DNA of 64,000 nt from Pseudomonas sp. PSKL.D1 (GCF_028898945.1 NZ_CP118607.1:372001-436000), one strand, 5' to 3'; counted from the first letter of the stretch, positions 51,744-61,792 are shown. The notes: generated by a model from the sequence alone, not told the origin. Translations and numbers: made by a program.

Positions 51744-52400
51744 TCACGCTCCTGCCGGGTTGGCAAGCGCCGTGCGCGTTTGTTCAGCGGCCTGGTCATC
51801 TGTGCCCAGGGTGTGCTGTTTAGCCAGTTGTAGATCCATGTATTCGTAAGCAATCCGTATCGCCTGGTCGGTGTCAAATGCATCACCCGACAACGCTCCA
51901 CGCAGCCACAAGCCATCGATCAGGGCCGCCAGGCCGCGGGCTGCCTTGCGCGCATGGTAAAGCGGCAGGCTGCGGCGGAACTGGCAGCACAGGTTGGAAT
52001 ACAAGCGGTGGTCGTTGATCCGCTGCAACCTGTGCAAATCGGGCTGGTGCATGCTGGAAGCCCAGAAGGCCAACCAGGTTTTCATCGCCGGGCCGTTCAC
52101 CTGGCTGGCATCGAAGTTGCCCTCGATGATCACTTTCAGGTGGGCTCGCGGGCTGTCGTCGGTCAATGCCTGGCGACGCGCCCTCACGCCTTCGTTGAGC
52201 ATGCTCATGATGTAGCCCATCGTCGCTGCTATCAGGCCGTTCTTGTCCCGAAAGTAGTGACTGATGATGCCGTTCGACACCCCGGCCAAACGGGCAATAA
52301 GCGCAATGCTGGCGTCCCCCAGCCCCACCTGATCGACCGCCTGCAAAGTGGCTTCGATCAACTGCTGGCGGCGGATGGGTTGCATACCGACCTTGGGCAT
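51744..52400 (-). CDS. betI: BetI, TetR-family choline-responsive repressor
   Basis: The protein has 218 residues. The TetR helix-turn-helix is at about 10-60 ([23 protein letters not shown], with [17 protein letters not shown]). The ligand-binding domain has the BetI pattern [21 protein letters not shown]. It is about 20 residues longer than E. coli BetI through a polar C-terminal tail (after YMDLQLAKQ). It should repress betIBA and betT and be released by choline. A perfect operator lies 70 bp upstream. Confidence 0.96.
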   Translation of the reverse strand: MPKVGMQPIRRQQLIEATLQAVDQVGLGDASIALIARLAGVSNGIISHYFRDKNGLIAATMGYIMSMLNEGVRARRQALTDDSPRAHLKVIIEGNFDASQVNGPAMKTWLAFWASSMHQPDLHRLQRINDHRLYSNLCCQFRRSLPLYHARKAARGLAALIDGLWLRGALSGDAFDTDQAIRIAYEYMDLQLAKQHTLGTDDQAAEQTRTALANPAGA

Positions 52401-52470
52401 CTTGCTATCTCCTCAGGCCTTTCGAGCAGACGACGTGCGGCTGACTCGGCGAAGACCAGTCTATTTTGTT

Positions 52471-52490
52471 TTGATTGAACGTTCAATCAA
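52471..52490. promoter_or_regulatory. BetI operator
   Basis: TTGATTGAACGTTCAATCAA is a perfect 20-bp palindrome in the betI-betT intergenic region, 71 bp upstream of betI. It has the form of BetI boxes (TTGAACGTTCAA core) known for this family. It probably covers the betI promoter. Confidence 0.9.
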
Positions 52491-52597
52491 TAAAGAATAA
52501 GCTCTGCGACAATTTGTGCCATTGACAGTTTTTCAGGCTGCTTCGAAAGCACGAATTGACACCCCAGGAAATCGTGTAACCCCCGGAATACAAGGCG

Positions 52598-52627
52598 TTG
52601 ACGGGATAGAGCGATGCGAAATACAGA
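52598..52627 (+). promoter_or_regulatory. Weak candidate promoter for betT
   Basis: TTGACG at 52598-52603 is followed after 18 bp by TACAGA. The match at -10 is poor. This is the only promoter-like element I see in the 475-bp betI-betT gap besides the BetI operator. No small gene in that gap is convincing. Confidence 0.3.
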
Positions 52628-52875
52628 TTCTGCCGAACGGTCACTGACCTGCGGCAGGCCCTTGGAGCGGGCGGGGTGCTCTGTGGCGAATGCGCGCACC
52701 TTGCCTGGTTTTCGCGCTGGCCTGCAGACCACCTGTCTGGTTTTTGCAACGTTTCGATTCGGGATCACGGTTTCCAGGGTGCTTTTATAACACCTGTAGC
52801 AGTGGGGCTATTGCACCAATTGCGCGGGAAAGACTGATTAGCCTCCACAGCCGTACTGCCCGGAGCATTCGTGCA

Positions 52876-54879
52876 ATGAGTTCTGCCTCCCTTACCAAAC
52901 CCCCCGCCGAGAGGGTACGGGTCAACCGCGTGGTGTTCTACACCTCCGCGCTGATGATCCTTGTTCTGACTGCCTTGCTGATCGCTGTACCCGAAACCGC
53001 TGGCCAGATGCTGGGCGTGGCCCAGAAGTGGCTGACGCGCACCTTCGGCTGGTACTACATGCTGGTGATCTGCGGTTACCTGCTGTTCGTTATCTACCTG
53101 GCCTTCTCCGACTACGGCAAGCTCAAGCTCGGTGGTAAGGATGACCAGCCGGACTTCAGCTACGGCGCCTGGGCCGGCATGTTGTTTTCTTCTGGCATCG
53201 GTATTTCGCTGCTGTACTTCGGCGCGTCCGAGCCACTGGACCACTACTTCAACCCGCCGGAAGGCACGCCCGCCAGCCTTGAGGCTGCACGCCAGGGCCT
53301 GCAGCTGACCTTCCTGCACTGGGGCCTGCATGGCTGGGCGATCTATGCCCTGGTCGGTCTGGCCGTGGGCTACTTCGCCTACCGCCACAACCAGCCGCTT
53401 GCACTGCGTTCGGCACTGTACCCGCTGGTGGGCGAGCGTTGGGTCAAGGGTGCCGCCGGCAATGCCGTGGACATCTTCGGCATGTTCGTGACCCTGCTGG
53501 GCCTGGTGACCAACCTGGGTATCGGTTCGATGCAGGTGGCGTCTGGCCTTGAGTACCTGTTCGGCATGGACCACAGCAAGACCAACTTGCTGGTGGTGAT
53601 TCTGGTGATGGCGGGCGTTGCTACCGTGGCCGCCGTGTCGGGTGTGGAAAACGGCATCCGCCGCTTGTCCAACCTGAACATCCTGCTGTTCAGCGGCCTG
53701 CTGATCTTTGTACTGCTGGCCGGCAACACGTTGCACTTGTTCAACGCATTCGTGCAGAACGTTGGCGACTACCTCAATGGCATCGTGCTGAAAACTTTCG
53801 ACCTGTATGTGTACGAAGGCGCTGCCGGCCAGTCCGAGCGCTGGCTGGGCCTGTGGACCGTGTTCTACTGGGCTTGGTGGATTTCCTGGGGCCCATTCGT
53901 TGGCATGTTCATCGCCCGTATTTCCAAGGGTCGTACCGTGCGTCAACTGGTCAGCGGCGTGCTGCTGATTCCGCTGGGCTTCACCCTGGCCTGGCTGTCG
54001 ATATTCGGTAACACCGCGTTGGACCTGGTGATCAACCAAGGAGCCGTGGAGCTGGGCAAGACGGCGCTGGAACAGCCCTCGATGTCGATCTACCAACTGC
54101 TGGAATACTTCCCGGCGGCCAAGATCGTGATCGGTGTGGCAGTGTTCGTGGGCTTCGTGCTGTTCCTCACCCCGGCTGACTCGGGTGCGGTGATGATGGC
54201 CAACCTGTCCTGCAAAGGCGGCAAGGTAGACGAGGACGCCCCGCACTGGATGGTGGTGTTCTGGTCTGTGGTCATTACCCTGGTCACCATCGGCTTGCTG
54301 TTTGCCGGCAACTTCGAAGCCATGCAGACCATGGTGGTGCTGGCGGGCCTGCCGTTCTCGGTGGTGCTGGTGCTGTTCATGTTTGGCCTCTACAAGGCCA
54401 TGAAGCAAGACGTTGCCGTTGAGGGCGAGCGCGCCGAACTGGCGGCCCGTGGCCGTCGCGGCTTCAGCGAACGCCTGAGCCAACTGGACCTGCAGCCAAC
54501 TCAGGCAGTCGTGCAGCGGTTCATGGACAAACAGGTTACGCCTGCGTTGAAAGAAGCGGCCGAGCAGTTGCGTACACTGGGCTTCGAAGTCGAAACCCGT
54601 GTGGGGCAGTCGCGCAACATGATGGGCCTGCGGGTGATGATGGAAGAGGGCAACCCCTTCGTCTACGAAGTGAGCCTGGATGGTTACCTGGCAGCGCCAA
54701 GCGAGGCGCCGGTCGAGGGTGAGCCGGAGGTGCGTCAGCGTTTCTACCGCGCCGAGGTCTACCTGCACGATGGCAGCCAGGAATACGACCTGATGGGCTT
54801 TGCACCGGAGCAGATCGTGCGCGATGTGCTGGATCAGTTCGAGAGCCATCGCCAGCTGTTGGGGCGTGTTTACAGCTGA
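52876..54879 (+). CDS. betT: BetT choline transporter, BCCT family
   Basis: The protein has 667 residues with twelve membrane helices. The BCCT signatures are FSSGIGISLLYFGASEPL (near 110) and the Trp-rich FYWAWWISWGPFVGMFIARISKGRT split across residues 335-360. A long cytoplasmic C-terminal domain (about 520-667) is the osmosensing tail of BetT-type proteins. It imports choline with protons for betaine synthesis. ATG 52876 is chosen from MSSASLTKPPAERVRVN; the frame is open upstream but that part is intergenic in character. It is divergent from betI-betB-betA. Confidence 0.96.
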   Translation: MSSASLTKPPAERVRVNRVVFYTSALMILVLTALLIAVPETAGQMLGVAQKWLTRTFGWYYMLVICGYLLFVIYLAFSDYGKLKLGGKDDQPDFSYGAWAGMLFSSGIGISLLYFGASEPLDHYFNPPEGTPASLEAARQGLQLTFLHWGLHGWAIYALVGLAVGYFAYRHNQPLALRSALYPLVGERWVKGAAGNAVDIFGMFVTLLGLVTNLGIGSMQVASGLEYLFGMDHSKTNLLVVILVMAGVATVAAVSGVENGIRRLSNLNILLFSGLLIFVLLAGNTLHLFNAFVQNVGDYLNGIVLKTFDLYVYEGAAGQSERWLGLWTVFYWAWWISWGPFVGMFIARISKGRTVRQLVSGVLLIPLGFTLAWLSIFGNTALDLVINQGAVELGKTALEQPSMSIYQLLEYFPAAKIVIGVAVFVGFVLFLTPADSGAVMMANLSCKGGKVDEDAPHWMVVFWSVVITLVTIGLLFAGNFEAMQTMVVLAGLPFSVVLVLFMFGLYKAMKQDVAVEGERAELAARGRRGFSERLSQLDLQPTQAVVQRFMDKQVTPALKEAAEQLRTLGFEVETRVGQSRNMMGLRVMMEEGNPFVYEVSLDGYLAAPSEAPVEGEPEVRQRFYRAEVYLHDGSQEYDLMGFAPEQIVRDVLDQFESHRQLLGRVYS

Positions 54880-54900
54880 TTGATGCGCGGTTGTTGTCAG

Positions 54901-54929
54901 AGCCCTATCGGTAACGATAGGGCTTTTTC
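54901..54929 (+). terminator. Rho-independent terminator after betT
   Basis: A perfect 10-bp stem AGCCCTATCG / CGATAGGGCT with loop GTAA is followed by TTTTT, 22 bp after the betT stop. Confidence 0.95.
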
Positions 54930-55007
54930 TTGCTCCAGATTTAGTTACTGCCCACCTACCAGATGCATGGCGATCCTTGCAGGTTTTCAAACTCAAGGAA
55001 CCGTCGC

Positions 55008-58000
55008 ATGTCTCTCGATCTGCCTGCCTTGCCTGACCTTCATTCGGCCGTAAGCACCGAATTTACTACGCGCCCAGCATTTCGCCAGGTTGCCAGCCAG
55101 CAATTGCTCAAGCTTCTGGGTGAACGGGTGCCGATTGTTGCAAGCGCCGCGCTGCCGTCGGCAGAGTACGTGCTGCTGCTTGTGCCAAACGATAAAGGGG
55201 CGCTTTCTGTTCCCTACGACAGTTGGACGCCTCGGTCATTGCTCGATTGCGTCATGGAAGTTGCTCAGAAAGGGTGCTCTCTGGCATCGCTGGGAGCCGC
55301 CGGCGGGATGTTCCAGATAACAGTCAGTGCGCCCTACAGCTTCAAGAACAGCGAAGGTGAGGCGTTGGTGAATTCTTCCATCGCCATCACGCATGCGATG
55401 GATGAACTGGAAGACTTGATATCGGCACTGCCGGAGCACTTTTGCCAGGCGCATGCCGATTACTGGGCGGCCAATGGCAGCATGGAGGTGTCCCGAGAGC
55501 GTTGGCTAAGCCAGATGCTTCGCGGCGAGTTACTTCAAAATTTGCCGCTTCAGGGGTTGGATACGCTGCAGCGGGACTGTGTGCTTGGCTTGCTCCAGGG
55601 GGGCAGGCAGCAGCCTTCGGTTTTTGTCGTGGAAATTCAGCTGGTAAACAAGGGGCAGTCCTTCACGTTGCTGCTGCCCCATCTTTTGCTGCGCGGCGAG
55701 CGCGATGAAGGTGAAACTGTCCTCTGGTGCGCCCCGTCCAGCGTCGTCCAGGCATACGCGTCCTTCGACGATTTTGCGCAGTCGCTGTGCGAAGTAATGG
55801 CTGAACAGTATCGTTTCGACTCGATGAGCTGGCATCGTTATGAGTTGGAGGGTGATTGCTTCACTCAGCAGTGCGCGTTACTGCTGGAGTGCATGCTCAG
55901 CACGGTACAGCGCCTGCGTTACATCGAGTTCGAGGATGTACAGGCGTTGGAGCTGGCCTATGAGCGCACCAGCAACCCCGCGCAATGGTTCATCAAGGAT
56001 TACCGCGCCAGCCAGGATGGCCGTATCAAGTTGCCGCCGGGGTTGCGCACCACCGATGCCGCTAACAGTTTTGCCTACCAGAACGGACTGTTTGACCTGG
56101 CGCTCGCCCAGGCCTTGTCCGATGGCACGGGGGCTCTCGACGACATCCTTGATTTGAACAGTTACACCCGCCAGCGTCTGCGTGAGCAGATGCTGGCGGA
56201 CCATCCAGTCGATGCCAATTACTTCTCCGACGACTTGCAGCTCACGCTTACGGTGGCGAGGGGTACGCCGGGTGGTTCGGGCGTCGGGCCCGGTGGGGGA
56301 TTAGTGGAGACGTCCACCATGAGCCTGACAGCGTTTGCCATCGGTAACCTCGCCTCGCTACAAGGGGCGACCCTGACAGGTGTCACGCACTCGCAGGGCC
56401 AGTTGCTGATGGACTGGCTGACCCTGGATTATCTGAAAACACTGGTGACCAGCGTTGATATCGGTGCTCACTACCCGGTTTATGTGGCCCAGCAACTTGA
56501 TGACCCGGCTACGCGCCAGGACCGTGTTGCCAGGTTTGCCCGCGAGTGGCGTTGTTCGCTGCTGTTCAGTGCGCTTGCTGCTCGGCTGGGCGGTGGGTTG
56601 AGTGAGGGTGGCCTGCAGGCGGTCAGCGATTACTGTCGGGGGTTACTGGATGCCGGGCTACCCGCCAGTGTACTGATGCCATTGGCATTCAAGCGTGAAC
56701 CCACTGCAAACGAACCTGATCTGGTGGCTGGCATGTATGTGCTCAAGTGCACCGAGCCATCGACCGTCCTGCTTTACCGGCCTCTCTACGGCACTGCGGC
56801 ATTGAGCGAGTTTGACGACCTTGCCCAAATGATGGCCGCCATTCGCAACCCAGGCCCATTGCAGGACAGCATCCTGGCGTGGCTACCTGATTCGGCACGC
56901 ACGGTGTACGACAACGGCGGCTTCGTTGAACCGCACCTGGGCAAGCCGATCGTGGACACATCCATCTTGCCAGAGCCTGTGGAGCCTGCCAGTTTCAGTG
57001 CGCAGTTCTGGAAGGCGGATGTCGACACCTATCTCTACACAGCCAATCGTAAACTGCTGGTCGAGTTGGCGGACCGCGATTCGGTATCCAATGCCGAAAG
57101 CCGATGGCAAGCGCTGGCAACCGGAGGCTGGCTACTGTTCGACGTCGTTACCCTGCTTTTACGTGGCCCCGTTGCAACTGTCGCCTGGCTGACGCAGGCC
57201 TTGGCCGGGCTGAGGGGCGATGTTGCGGCATTGCGAACCGGGTCTGGCTTCGAGCGCTCGGCAGCGGTTGTGGACCTTGTGATGAATGCATCGATGGCTT
57301 TGCTGCACCTGCGTCTGCCGTCGCATGCCACCGAGGGAGAGGCACTGGCGTCAGCTCATACTCCGTTGTCTGGCCTGCTCGCACCGGCTGACCCGTTCAT
57401 GACCACGCCGGATGCTGCGCCGGCGCAGGGCGAAGTCTGGCTTGCGGGAGGGCTGGCTGAGCGTGCAGCTGTTCAGCTGGATTTCACGTGGCGGGGGCGG
57501 CAGGGCTTCAATGTGCTTGCGCCTGAGCGACGCAAGGCGTTGCTACGGATGCGTTCCCCAATTTCGCTCAATGACTTGAGCCCGATCGAAAACGGCCCAC
57601 GACAAGGCCTTTATCAAGTGGGGGAGCGCTTTTACGTAAGCATTGCCGGTGATGTCTATGAGGTCACGACCGCCGCACAACAGGTGAACATCCTGGCCCC
57701 ATCAGGCGAGGTTGGGCCATTGCTGAGCCTCAAGTATGGGCAGTGGCGCATCGACAGTGGGCTGCTGCTGAGCGGGGGTGGCCCCAAGAACCGCCGCACA
57801 TTGCTCAAGGAAGAAAATCAGCGCCAGTTCGAACGCTTGCGTACCGAGGAAGTTGCACATGCCCAGCGCCACAATGCGTTGGCGGTACCGCTGAATCAAC
57901 ACCGTGATTTGCTGATCGCGAAAGACCAACGCATCAAGTTTCTGGAAGAGGTCCAGGACCCTGATGAGCTGACCCTGAACGAGCTCGAACTGACACGGCG

Positions 58001-59696
58001 CCTGCGCAAGCAAATCAACATCAAGTTGGCCTACGAACTGAAGGACATCATTGATAACGATGTTGAACACGACAACATCCTGACCCAGTTGAAGGCCATA
58101 AAACATGGCGATCATTCACTGGAACTCAGTGTTGATGACCAGCGCAGCATGGTGCGGCAGGCGCTGATAGACAGTGTCGCGACCTTTTACGATGAGCTGG
58201 CGAGCTTCATCAACAACGAAGGGATAGATGCACTGGCCGATCGCATTACCGTGCATCCTGAAAGCGAAGCCGAGATTGATCACTACAAGGCATTTCGCAA
58301 GTCGCTGGAGAGTGTGGTGAAGTGGGAGGCAGACATGGTGGAAACGTCCAGCCTGCTCGACCGGTTGCTGGAAGAAACACTCAAGGATGAGTCGATTTAC
58401 TTCTTCAACGAGCAAACCAAGGCGCGCATCAACAAGGACCGGGAGCTGAAGCAGCAAATCGAAAGGCGGCGTTTGACCGCTGTCGACCTGCAGTTCCGTT
58501 TGCTTCAGGACCGGGCAGAGCTCAGCCTGGATCGGCTCGCTGATGTCGAAGAGCGGGTACTGGAGGAGTATTTCGAGTACTTGTCCGGTATTAGCCTGAG
58601 AAGTGCCGGCAACACGCATGCAGATCTGGCGGAGAGTACGCTGGCTGATTTGGAGCGTATTGACGTGTTGAAGGGCGTGATCGAGGTTTATGAAGAAGCC
58701 TCGGCCATGGCGCAATACCTTGGCAGTGTAGGCGGCATGGTCATCCAGGGTGAGCAGCTCAAGGGTTATCAAAAAGTGCTGGTTGAGCTGAAAAGCGCTG
58801 CAGAAAAGGAAATGGCGCAGTTGGTAAGGGAGAGTGAGCTACAGGAAATACGCCCAACCAGGCAACCCGTCTACGCGCCCAGAGGCGGGCGACGTCACCT
58901 TGTGCGTACCAGCCGGGGGCGTAGCGTGTTGGCAGAGGAGGTGGAGGTAGACGGCGTTGCAGTGGTCCAGCAGCGAGACTTCCGAACCAAGAATGTGCTC
59001 AAGACTTTCCGGCAAGAGGGCAAGGACTGGGTTGAGGAGAAAGGCAGTGACGACCCCGGCCCGCTCTCGCCGCTTGCGCCGCCAATCGCCCGGAAGCAGG
59101 CTCAGGGCCTGATCAATCAAGTCGATTCGGTCATCATGCTGGGAAGGGCCTACCTGAAAGCGAACGAGCCTTTGAACTTGGCTACCGTCCTCGACGGGCA
59201 TATCGAAAAACTCAAGGAAGCATTGGCTGGAATACCTCGAACCTTGTCCGATGATGAGGTTTTCGATGGTCTGACAAGCTCGATCGAGCGTCTTCAATCC
59301 ATTCGTCGCGACTTCCTGACCACACTGTACTTTTCGACCAGCAGGCCGAGTGCCAACAGCTTGCGCTTCTTGCGTGAAGAGGGATTGATCAGTATCGAGC
59401 GTGTCGGGCCGCGCAAAGCGCTGGGTCAGGGTGATTTTCTTGATGTGTACGAGGTGCGGCGTCTGCCGCGCCAGGGGAGCGCAGTTGGGGAGGGGCTCTG
59501 GGAGGCGCACTTCCACTATCCATCTGCAACGACGCCCGCGCGTGAATTCAACCGTGGCCATCTGAAACTATGGTCGCAGCGAAAACTGGGTCGAATCGCT
59601 CAGTTGCGCGCCGCGACCAGTGGTCGCGATTTGCTGGAGATCTACCGTGGCGAACTGCGCCTTGCCGACCTGGAAGGCGTTATCGAGTTCGTCTGA
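55008..59696 (+). CDS. Giant toxin-like protein of the Pseudomonas DUF6543 type, function unknown
   Basis: The protein has 1562 residues from ATG 55008 (AAGGA 9 bp upstream). The N-terminus (EFTTRPAFRQVASQQLLKLL and YDSWTPRSLLDCVMEVA) resembles large Pseudomonas proteins often annotated as dermonecrotic-toxin-domain proteins. Residues about 697-735 are hydrophobic (GWLLFDVVTLLLRGPVATVAW), the only possible membrane-inserting segment. A repeat-like unit at 850-925 (GLYQVGERFYVSIAGDVYEV, LKYGQWRIDSG) is typical of that group. Residues about 926-1284 are highly charged helix, probably coiled-coil. A second beta-rich unit follows (RRHLVRTSRGRS), then a distinct C-terminal domain at 1420-1562. No signal peptide, catalytic motif or adjacent immunity gene is seen. 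Family placement is from memory of sequence style, not a search. Confidence 0.6.
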   Translation: MSLDLPALPDLHSAVSTEFTTRPAFRQVASQQLLKLLGERVPIVASAALPSAEYVLLLVPNDKGALSVPYDSWTPRSLLDCVMEVAQKGCSLASLGAAGGMFQITVSAPYSFKNSEGEALVNSSIAITHAMDELEDLISALPEHFCQAHADYWAANGSMEVSRERWLSQMLRGELLQNLPLQGLDTLQRDCVLGLLQGGRQQPSVFVVEIQLVNKGQSFTLLLPHLLLRGERDEGETVLWCAPSSVVQAYASFDDFAQSLCEVMAEQYRFDSMSWHRYELEGDCFTQQCALLLECMLSTVQRLRYIEFEDVQALELAYERTSNPAQWFIKDYRASQDGRIKLPPGLRTTDAANSFAYQNGLFDLALAQALSDGTGALDDILDLNSYTRQRLREQMLADHPVDANYFSDDLQLTLTVARGTPGGSGVGPGGGLVETSTMSLTAFAIGNLASLQGATLTGVTHSQGQLLMDWLTLDYLKTLVTSVDIGAHYPVYVAQQLDDPATRQDRVARFAREWRCSLLFSALAARLGGGLSEGGLQAVSDYCRGLLDAGLPASVLMPLAFKREPTANEPDLVAGMYVLKCTEPSTVLLYRPLYGTAALSEFDDLAQMMAAIRNPGPLQDSILAWLPDSARTVYDNGGFVEPHLGKPIVDTSILPEPVEPASFSAQFWKADVDTYLYTANRKLLVELADRDSVSNAESRWQALATGGWLLFDVVTLLLRGPVATVAWLTQALAGLRGDVAALRTGSGFERSAAVVDLVMNASMALLHLRLPSHATEGEALASAHTPLSGLLAPADPFMTTPDAAPAQGEVWLAGGLAERAAVQLDFTWRGRQGFNVLAPERRKALLRMRSPISLNDLSPIENGPRQGLYQVGERFYVSIAGDVYEVTTAAQQVNILAPSGEVGPLLSLKYGQWRIDSGLLLSGGGPKNRRTLLKEENQRQFERLRTEEVAHAQRHNALAVPLNQHRDLLIAKDQRIKFLEEVQDPDELTLNELELTRRLRKQINIKLAYELKDIIDNDVEHDNILTQLKAIKHGDHSLELSVDDQRSMVRQALIDSVATFYDELASFINNEGIDALADRITVHPESEAEIDHYKAFRKSLESVVKWEADMVETSSLLDRLLEETLKDESIYFFNEQTKARINKDRELKQQIERRRLTAVDLQFRLLQDRAELSLDRLADVEERVLEEYFEYLSGISLRSAGNTHADLAESTLADLERIDVLKGVIEVYEEASAMAQYLGSVGGMVIQGEQLKGYQKVLVELKSAAEKEMAQLVRESELQEIRPTRQPVYAPRGGRRHLVRTSRGRSVLAEEVEVDGVAVVQQRDFRTKNVLKTFRQEGKDWVEEKGSDDPGPLSPLAPPIARKQAQGLINQVDSVIMLGRAYLKANEPLNLATVLDGHIEKLKEALAGIPRTLSDDEVFDGLTSSIERLQSIRRDFLTTLYFSTSRPSANSLRFLREEGLISIERVGPRKALGQGDFLDVYEVRRLPRQGSAVGEGLWEAHFHYPSATTPAREFNRGHLKLWSQRKLGRIAQLRAATSGRDLLEIYRGELRLADLEGVIEFV

Positions 59697-59702
59697 TGTG
59701 AT

Positions 59703-60467
59703 TCAGCGATTGCTGTACTGGCCATGTTTGCCGTGTGCAGGCATGGCCAGGTTGCTGCGCTCGGCAATCATCTGCTTGATACCGATCAGCTCGATACCCC
59801 GTTGTTTTAGCTGGGGTAGCGCACGTTCAAGTACTTGCAGCGTCTGCGGGTAAGGATGGCCAATCAATACTGCCGAACCTTGCCGGCGTGCTAGTGCCAT
59901 GCCCTGTTCCAGCTGCCCGGTGATCGCTTCGATTGTCCGCGTGTCGTCAAGAAATACATCCCGTGAAACATGCGCCAAACCGATACGCTGAGCTTCGGCG
60001 GCAGCAACCGTGGCGGCACTGGTGCGGCTGTCGACGAAAAACAGATGACGTTGCTGTAATTCGCCCATCAGCCACGCCATTGCCTCACGCTGGGCGGTCA
60101 TGCGGCTGCCCATGTGATTGTTGATGCCAGCGGCAAAGGGAACCTTGGCAAGGGCTGCCTGCAGGCGGTTCGCCAGTTCGGGCTGCGGGGTGCCGGGGTG
60201 CCACGCATAAGGGCCGGTAGCCGGGTCCATGGGCATGTGCAGGATTACCGTCTTGCCTGCTCTGTGGGCCTGGCGGGCAAAATCGGTTGCATGTGGGGTG
60301 TCAGGCATGATCGCCATGGTGACCGGCCCGGGCAGGGCCAGCGTGCGGTTGTCCCGTTCGATGCTTTGCCCCAGGTCGTCGATGATGATGGTCATGTAGG
60401 CCTTGGCTGGCGCCGCATGGGCGGTGCCAGCCAGCAGGCAGAACAGCGAAAACAGCAAAAACCTCAT
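59703..60467 (-). CDS. Divergent polysaccharide deacetylase family protein (YibQ-like)
   Basis: The protein has 254 residues with a signal peptide (MRFLLFSLFCLLAGTAHAA). The fold of family PF04748 shows MTIIIDDLGQSIERD, ILHMPMDPATGPY and FAAGINNHMGSRMTA. It is a periplasmic hydrolase of unknown substrate, always near envC and gpmI. It is the last gene of the gpmI-envC-ctpA-yibQ block, 8 bp after ctpA. Confidence 0.93.
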   Translation of the reverse strand: MRFLLFSLFCLLAGTAHAAPAKAYMTIIIDDLGQSIERDNRTLALPGPVTMAIMPDTPHATDFARQAHRAGKTVILHMPMDPATGPYAWHPGTPQPELANRLQAALAKVPFAAGINNHMGSRMTAQREAMAWLMGELQQRHLFFVDSRTSAATVAAAEAQRIGLAHVSRDVFLDDTRTIEAITGQLEQGMALARRQGSAVLIGHPYPQTLQVLERALPQLKQRGIELIGIKQMIAERSNLAMPAHGKHGQYSNR

Positions 60468-60475
60468 GGCAGGTA

Positions 60476-61792
60476 TCAGTGGCCCTTGGTGATGTTCAGG
60501 CCCTTGAGCAGGCTCAGAGCCTGGCTCAGCTGGAAGTCATCGTCCTGTGGGCGTTCCTTGCGCTTGCTGCTGCCGGTGGGGCGGTCGGCACCACCGTTGC
60601 CGTTGCCCAGGTGGCCTTGCAGGTCGGCTTCCTTGAAGTTTTCTGTGTCGACTTCGGCGGTGAGCTTGGCCGGGCGCACTTCGATGTCCGGGACAATGCC
60701 CTGGGCCTGGATCGAGCGGCCGTTCGGGGTGAAGTACAGCGCCGTGGTGAGCTTCAGGGCGCGGTCGTTGGCCAGCGGCAGCACGGTTTGCACCGAGCCT
60801 TTGCCGAAGCTGTCGGTGCCCATCAGTACGGCGCGTTTCTGGTCCTGCAGGGCGCCGGCGACAATCTCCGAGGCCGAGGCGCTGCCGCCGTTGATCAGTA
60901 CAACCAGTGGCACGCCTTCGCTGGCATCGGCGGGGTCGGCAGAGAAGCGCAGTTCGGAGTTGGCGATGCGGCCTTTGGTATAGACGATAAGGCCTTTGGT
61001 CAGGAAATGGTCGGCCACTTCCACCGCCGACTGCAGCACGCCGCCCGGGTTGTTGCGCAGGTCAAGCACGATGCCTTGCAGCTTCTTGCCGTTGTCTTTG
61101 CGCATCTTGGCCAAGGCTTTGCCCACTTCGTCGCCGGTCTTGACCTGGAACTGGGTAATGCGGATGTAGCCGTAGTCTTTTTCAAGCAACTGGCTTTTCA
61201 CGCTTTTGACCTGAATTACCGCGCGGGTGAGCGTTACATCGAAGGGGTTGCCGCCGTCACGCACCAGGGTCAGGGTGATCTTTTCGCCAACTTTGCCGCG
61301 CATCTTGTCTACAGCTTCGGTCATGGTCTGCCCACGGGTCGGGGCGCCATTGATCTTGACGATCAGGTCGCCCGCCTGCACGCCGGCACGCGAGGCCGGA
61401 GTGTCATCGATGGGCGATACGACTTTGATAAAGCCGTCTTCCTGCCCAACTTCGATGCCCAGGCCGCCAAATTCACCGCTGGTGCTCTCTTGCAGCTCCT
61501 GGAAGTCCTCAGGGCCGAGGTAGGCGGAGTGCGGGTCGAGGTTGCTGAGCATGCCTTTGATGGCATTTTCCAGCAGAGTCTTGTCATCTACCGGCTCGAC
61601 GTAAGCCGCCTTGATGCGATCCATGACCTCGGCAAAGGTGCGCAGTTCTTCCAGAGGCAGCGGAGCCTTGGCCGTCACTTCAGTGGCCGGTGCGGCGACT
61701 GGCTTGGCCGGCTCGGCAGCGAGGGCCAGGGGCGCGCCGATCGCCAAGGCGATGGTCAGGGCCAGCTGGGTGAGACGAGGCGAGTGCTGCAT
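60476..61792 (-). CDS. ctpA: C-terminal processing protease CtpA, S41 family
   Basis: The protein has 438 residues. The signal peptide ends LALAAE. A PDZ domain spans about 90-175 (GLGIEVGQEDGFIKVVSPI). The catalytic Ser306 lies in GGSASASEIV, with Lys331 and Gln335 in SFGKGSVQ; the 25- and 4-residue spacings equal those of CtpB. In Pseudomonas CtpA, with the lipoprotein LbcA, degrades peptidoglycan endopeptidases and so controls wall growth. ATG 61792 has AGGAG upstream; an earlier ATG at 61837 is less likely. Confidence 0.96.
   Translation of the reverse strand: MQHSPRLTQLALTIALAIGAPLALAAEPAKPVAAPATEVTAKAPLPLEELRTFAEVMDRIKAAYVEPVDDKTLLENAIKGMLSNLDPHSAYLGPEDFQELQESTSGEFGGLGIEVGQEDGFIKVVSPIDDTPASRAGVQAGDLIVKINGAPTRGQTMTEAVDKMRGKVGEKITLTLVRDGGNPFDVTLTRAVIQVKSVKSQLLEKDYGYIRITQFQVKTGDEVGKALAKMRKDNGKKLQGIVLDLRNNPGGVLQSAVEVADHFLTKGLIVYTKGRIANSELRFSADPADASEGVPLVVLINGGSASASEIVAGALQDQKRAVLMGTDSFGKGSVQTVLPLANDRALKLTTALYFTPNGRSIQAQGIVPDIEVRPAKLTAEVDTENFKEADLQGHLGNGNGGADRPTGSSKRKERPQDDDFQLSQALSLLKGLNITKGH

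Noticed and set aside
48664..51849. Two long plus-strand frames (514 and 543 codons) opposite betA and betB
   Set aside because: Both are shadows of strongly conserved enzymes; no start signals or motifs.
52487..52768. Small minus-strand frame of 93 codons between betI and betT
   Set aside because: It runs through the BetI operator side of a regulatory gap, has no ribosome-binding site and no coding-like base bias.
52765..54996. Minus-strand frame of 743 codons opposite betT
   Set aside because: His/Gln-rich mirror of the transporter, with no membrane helices or domain.
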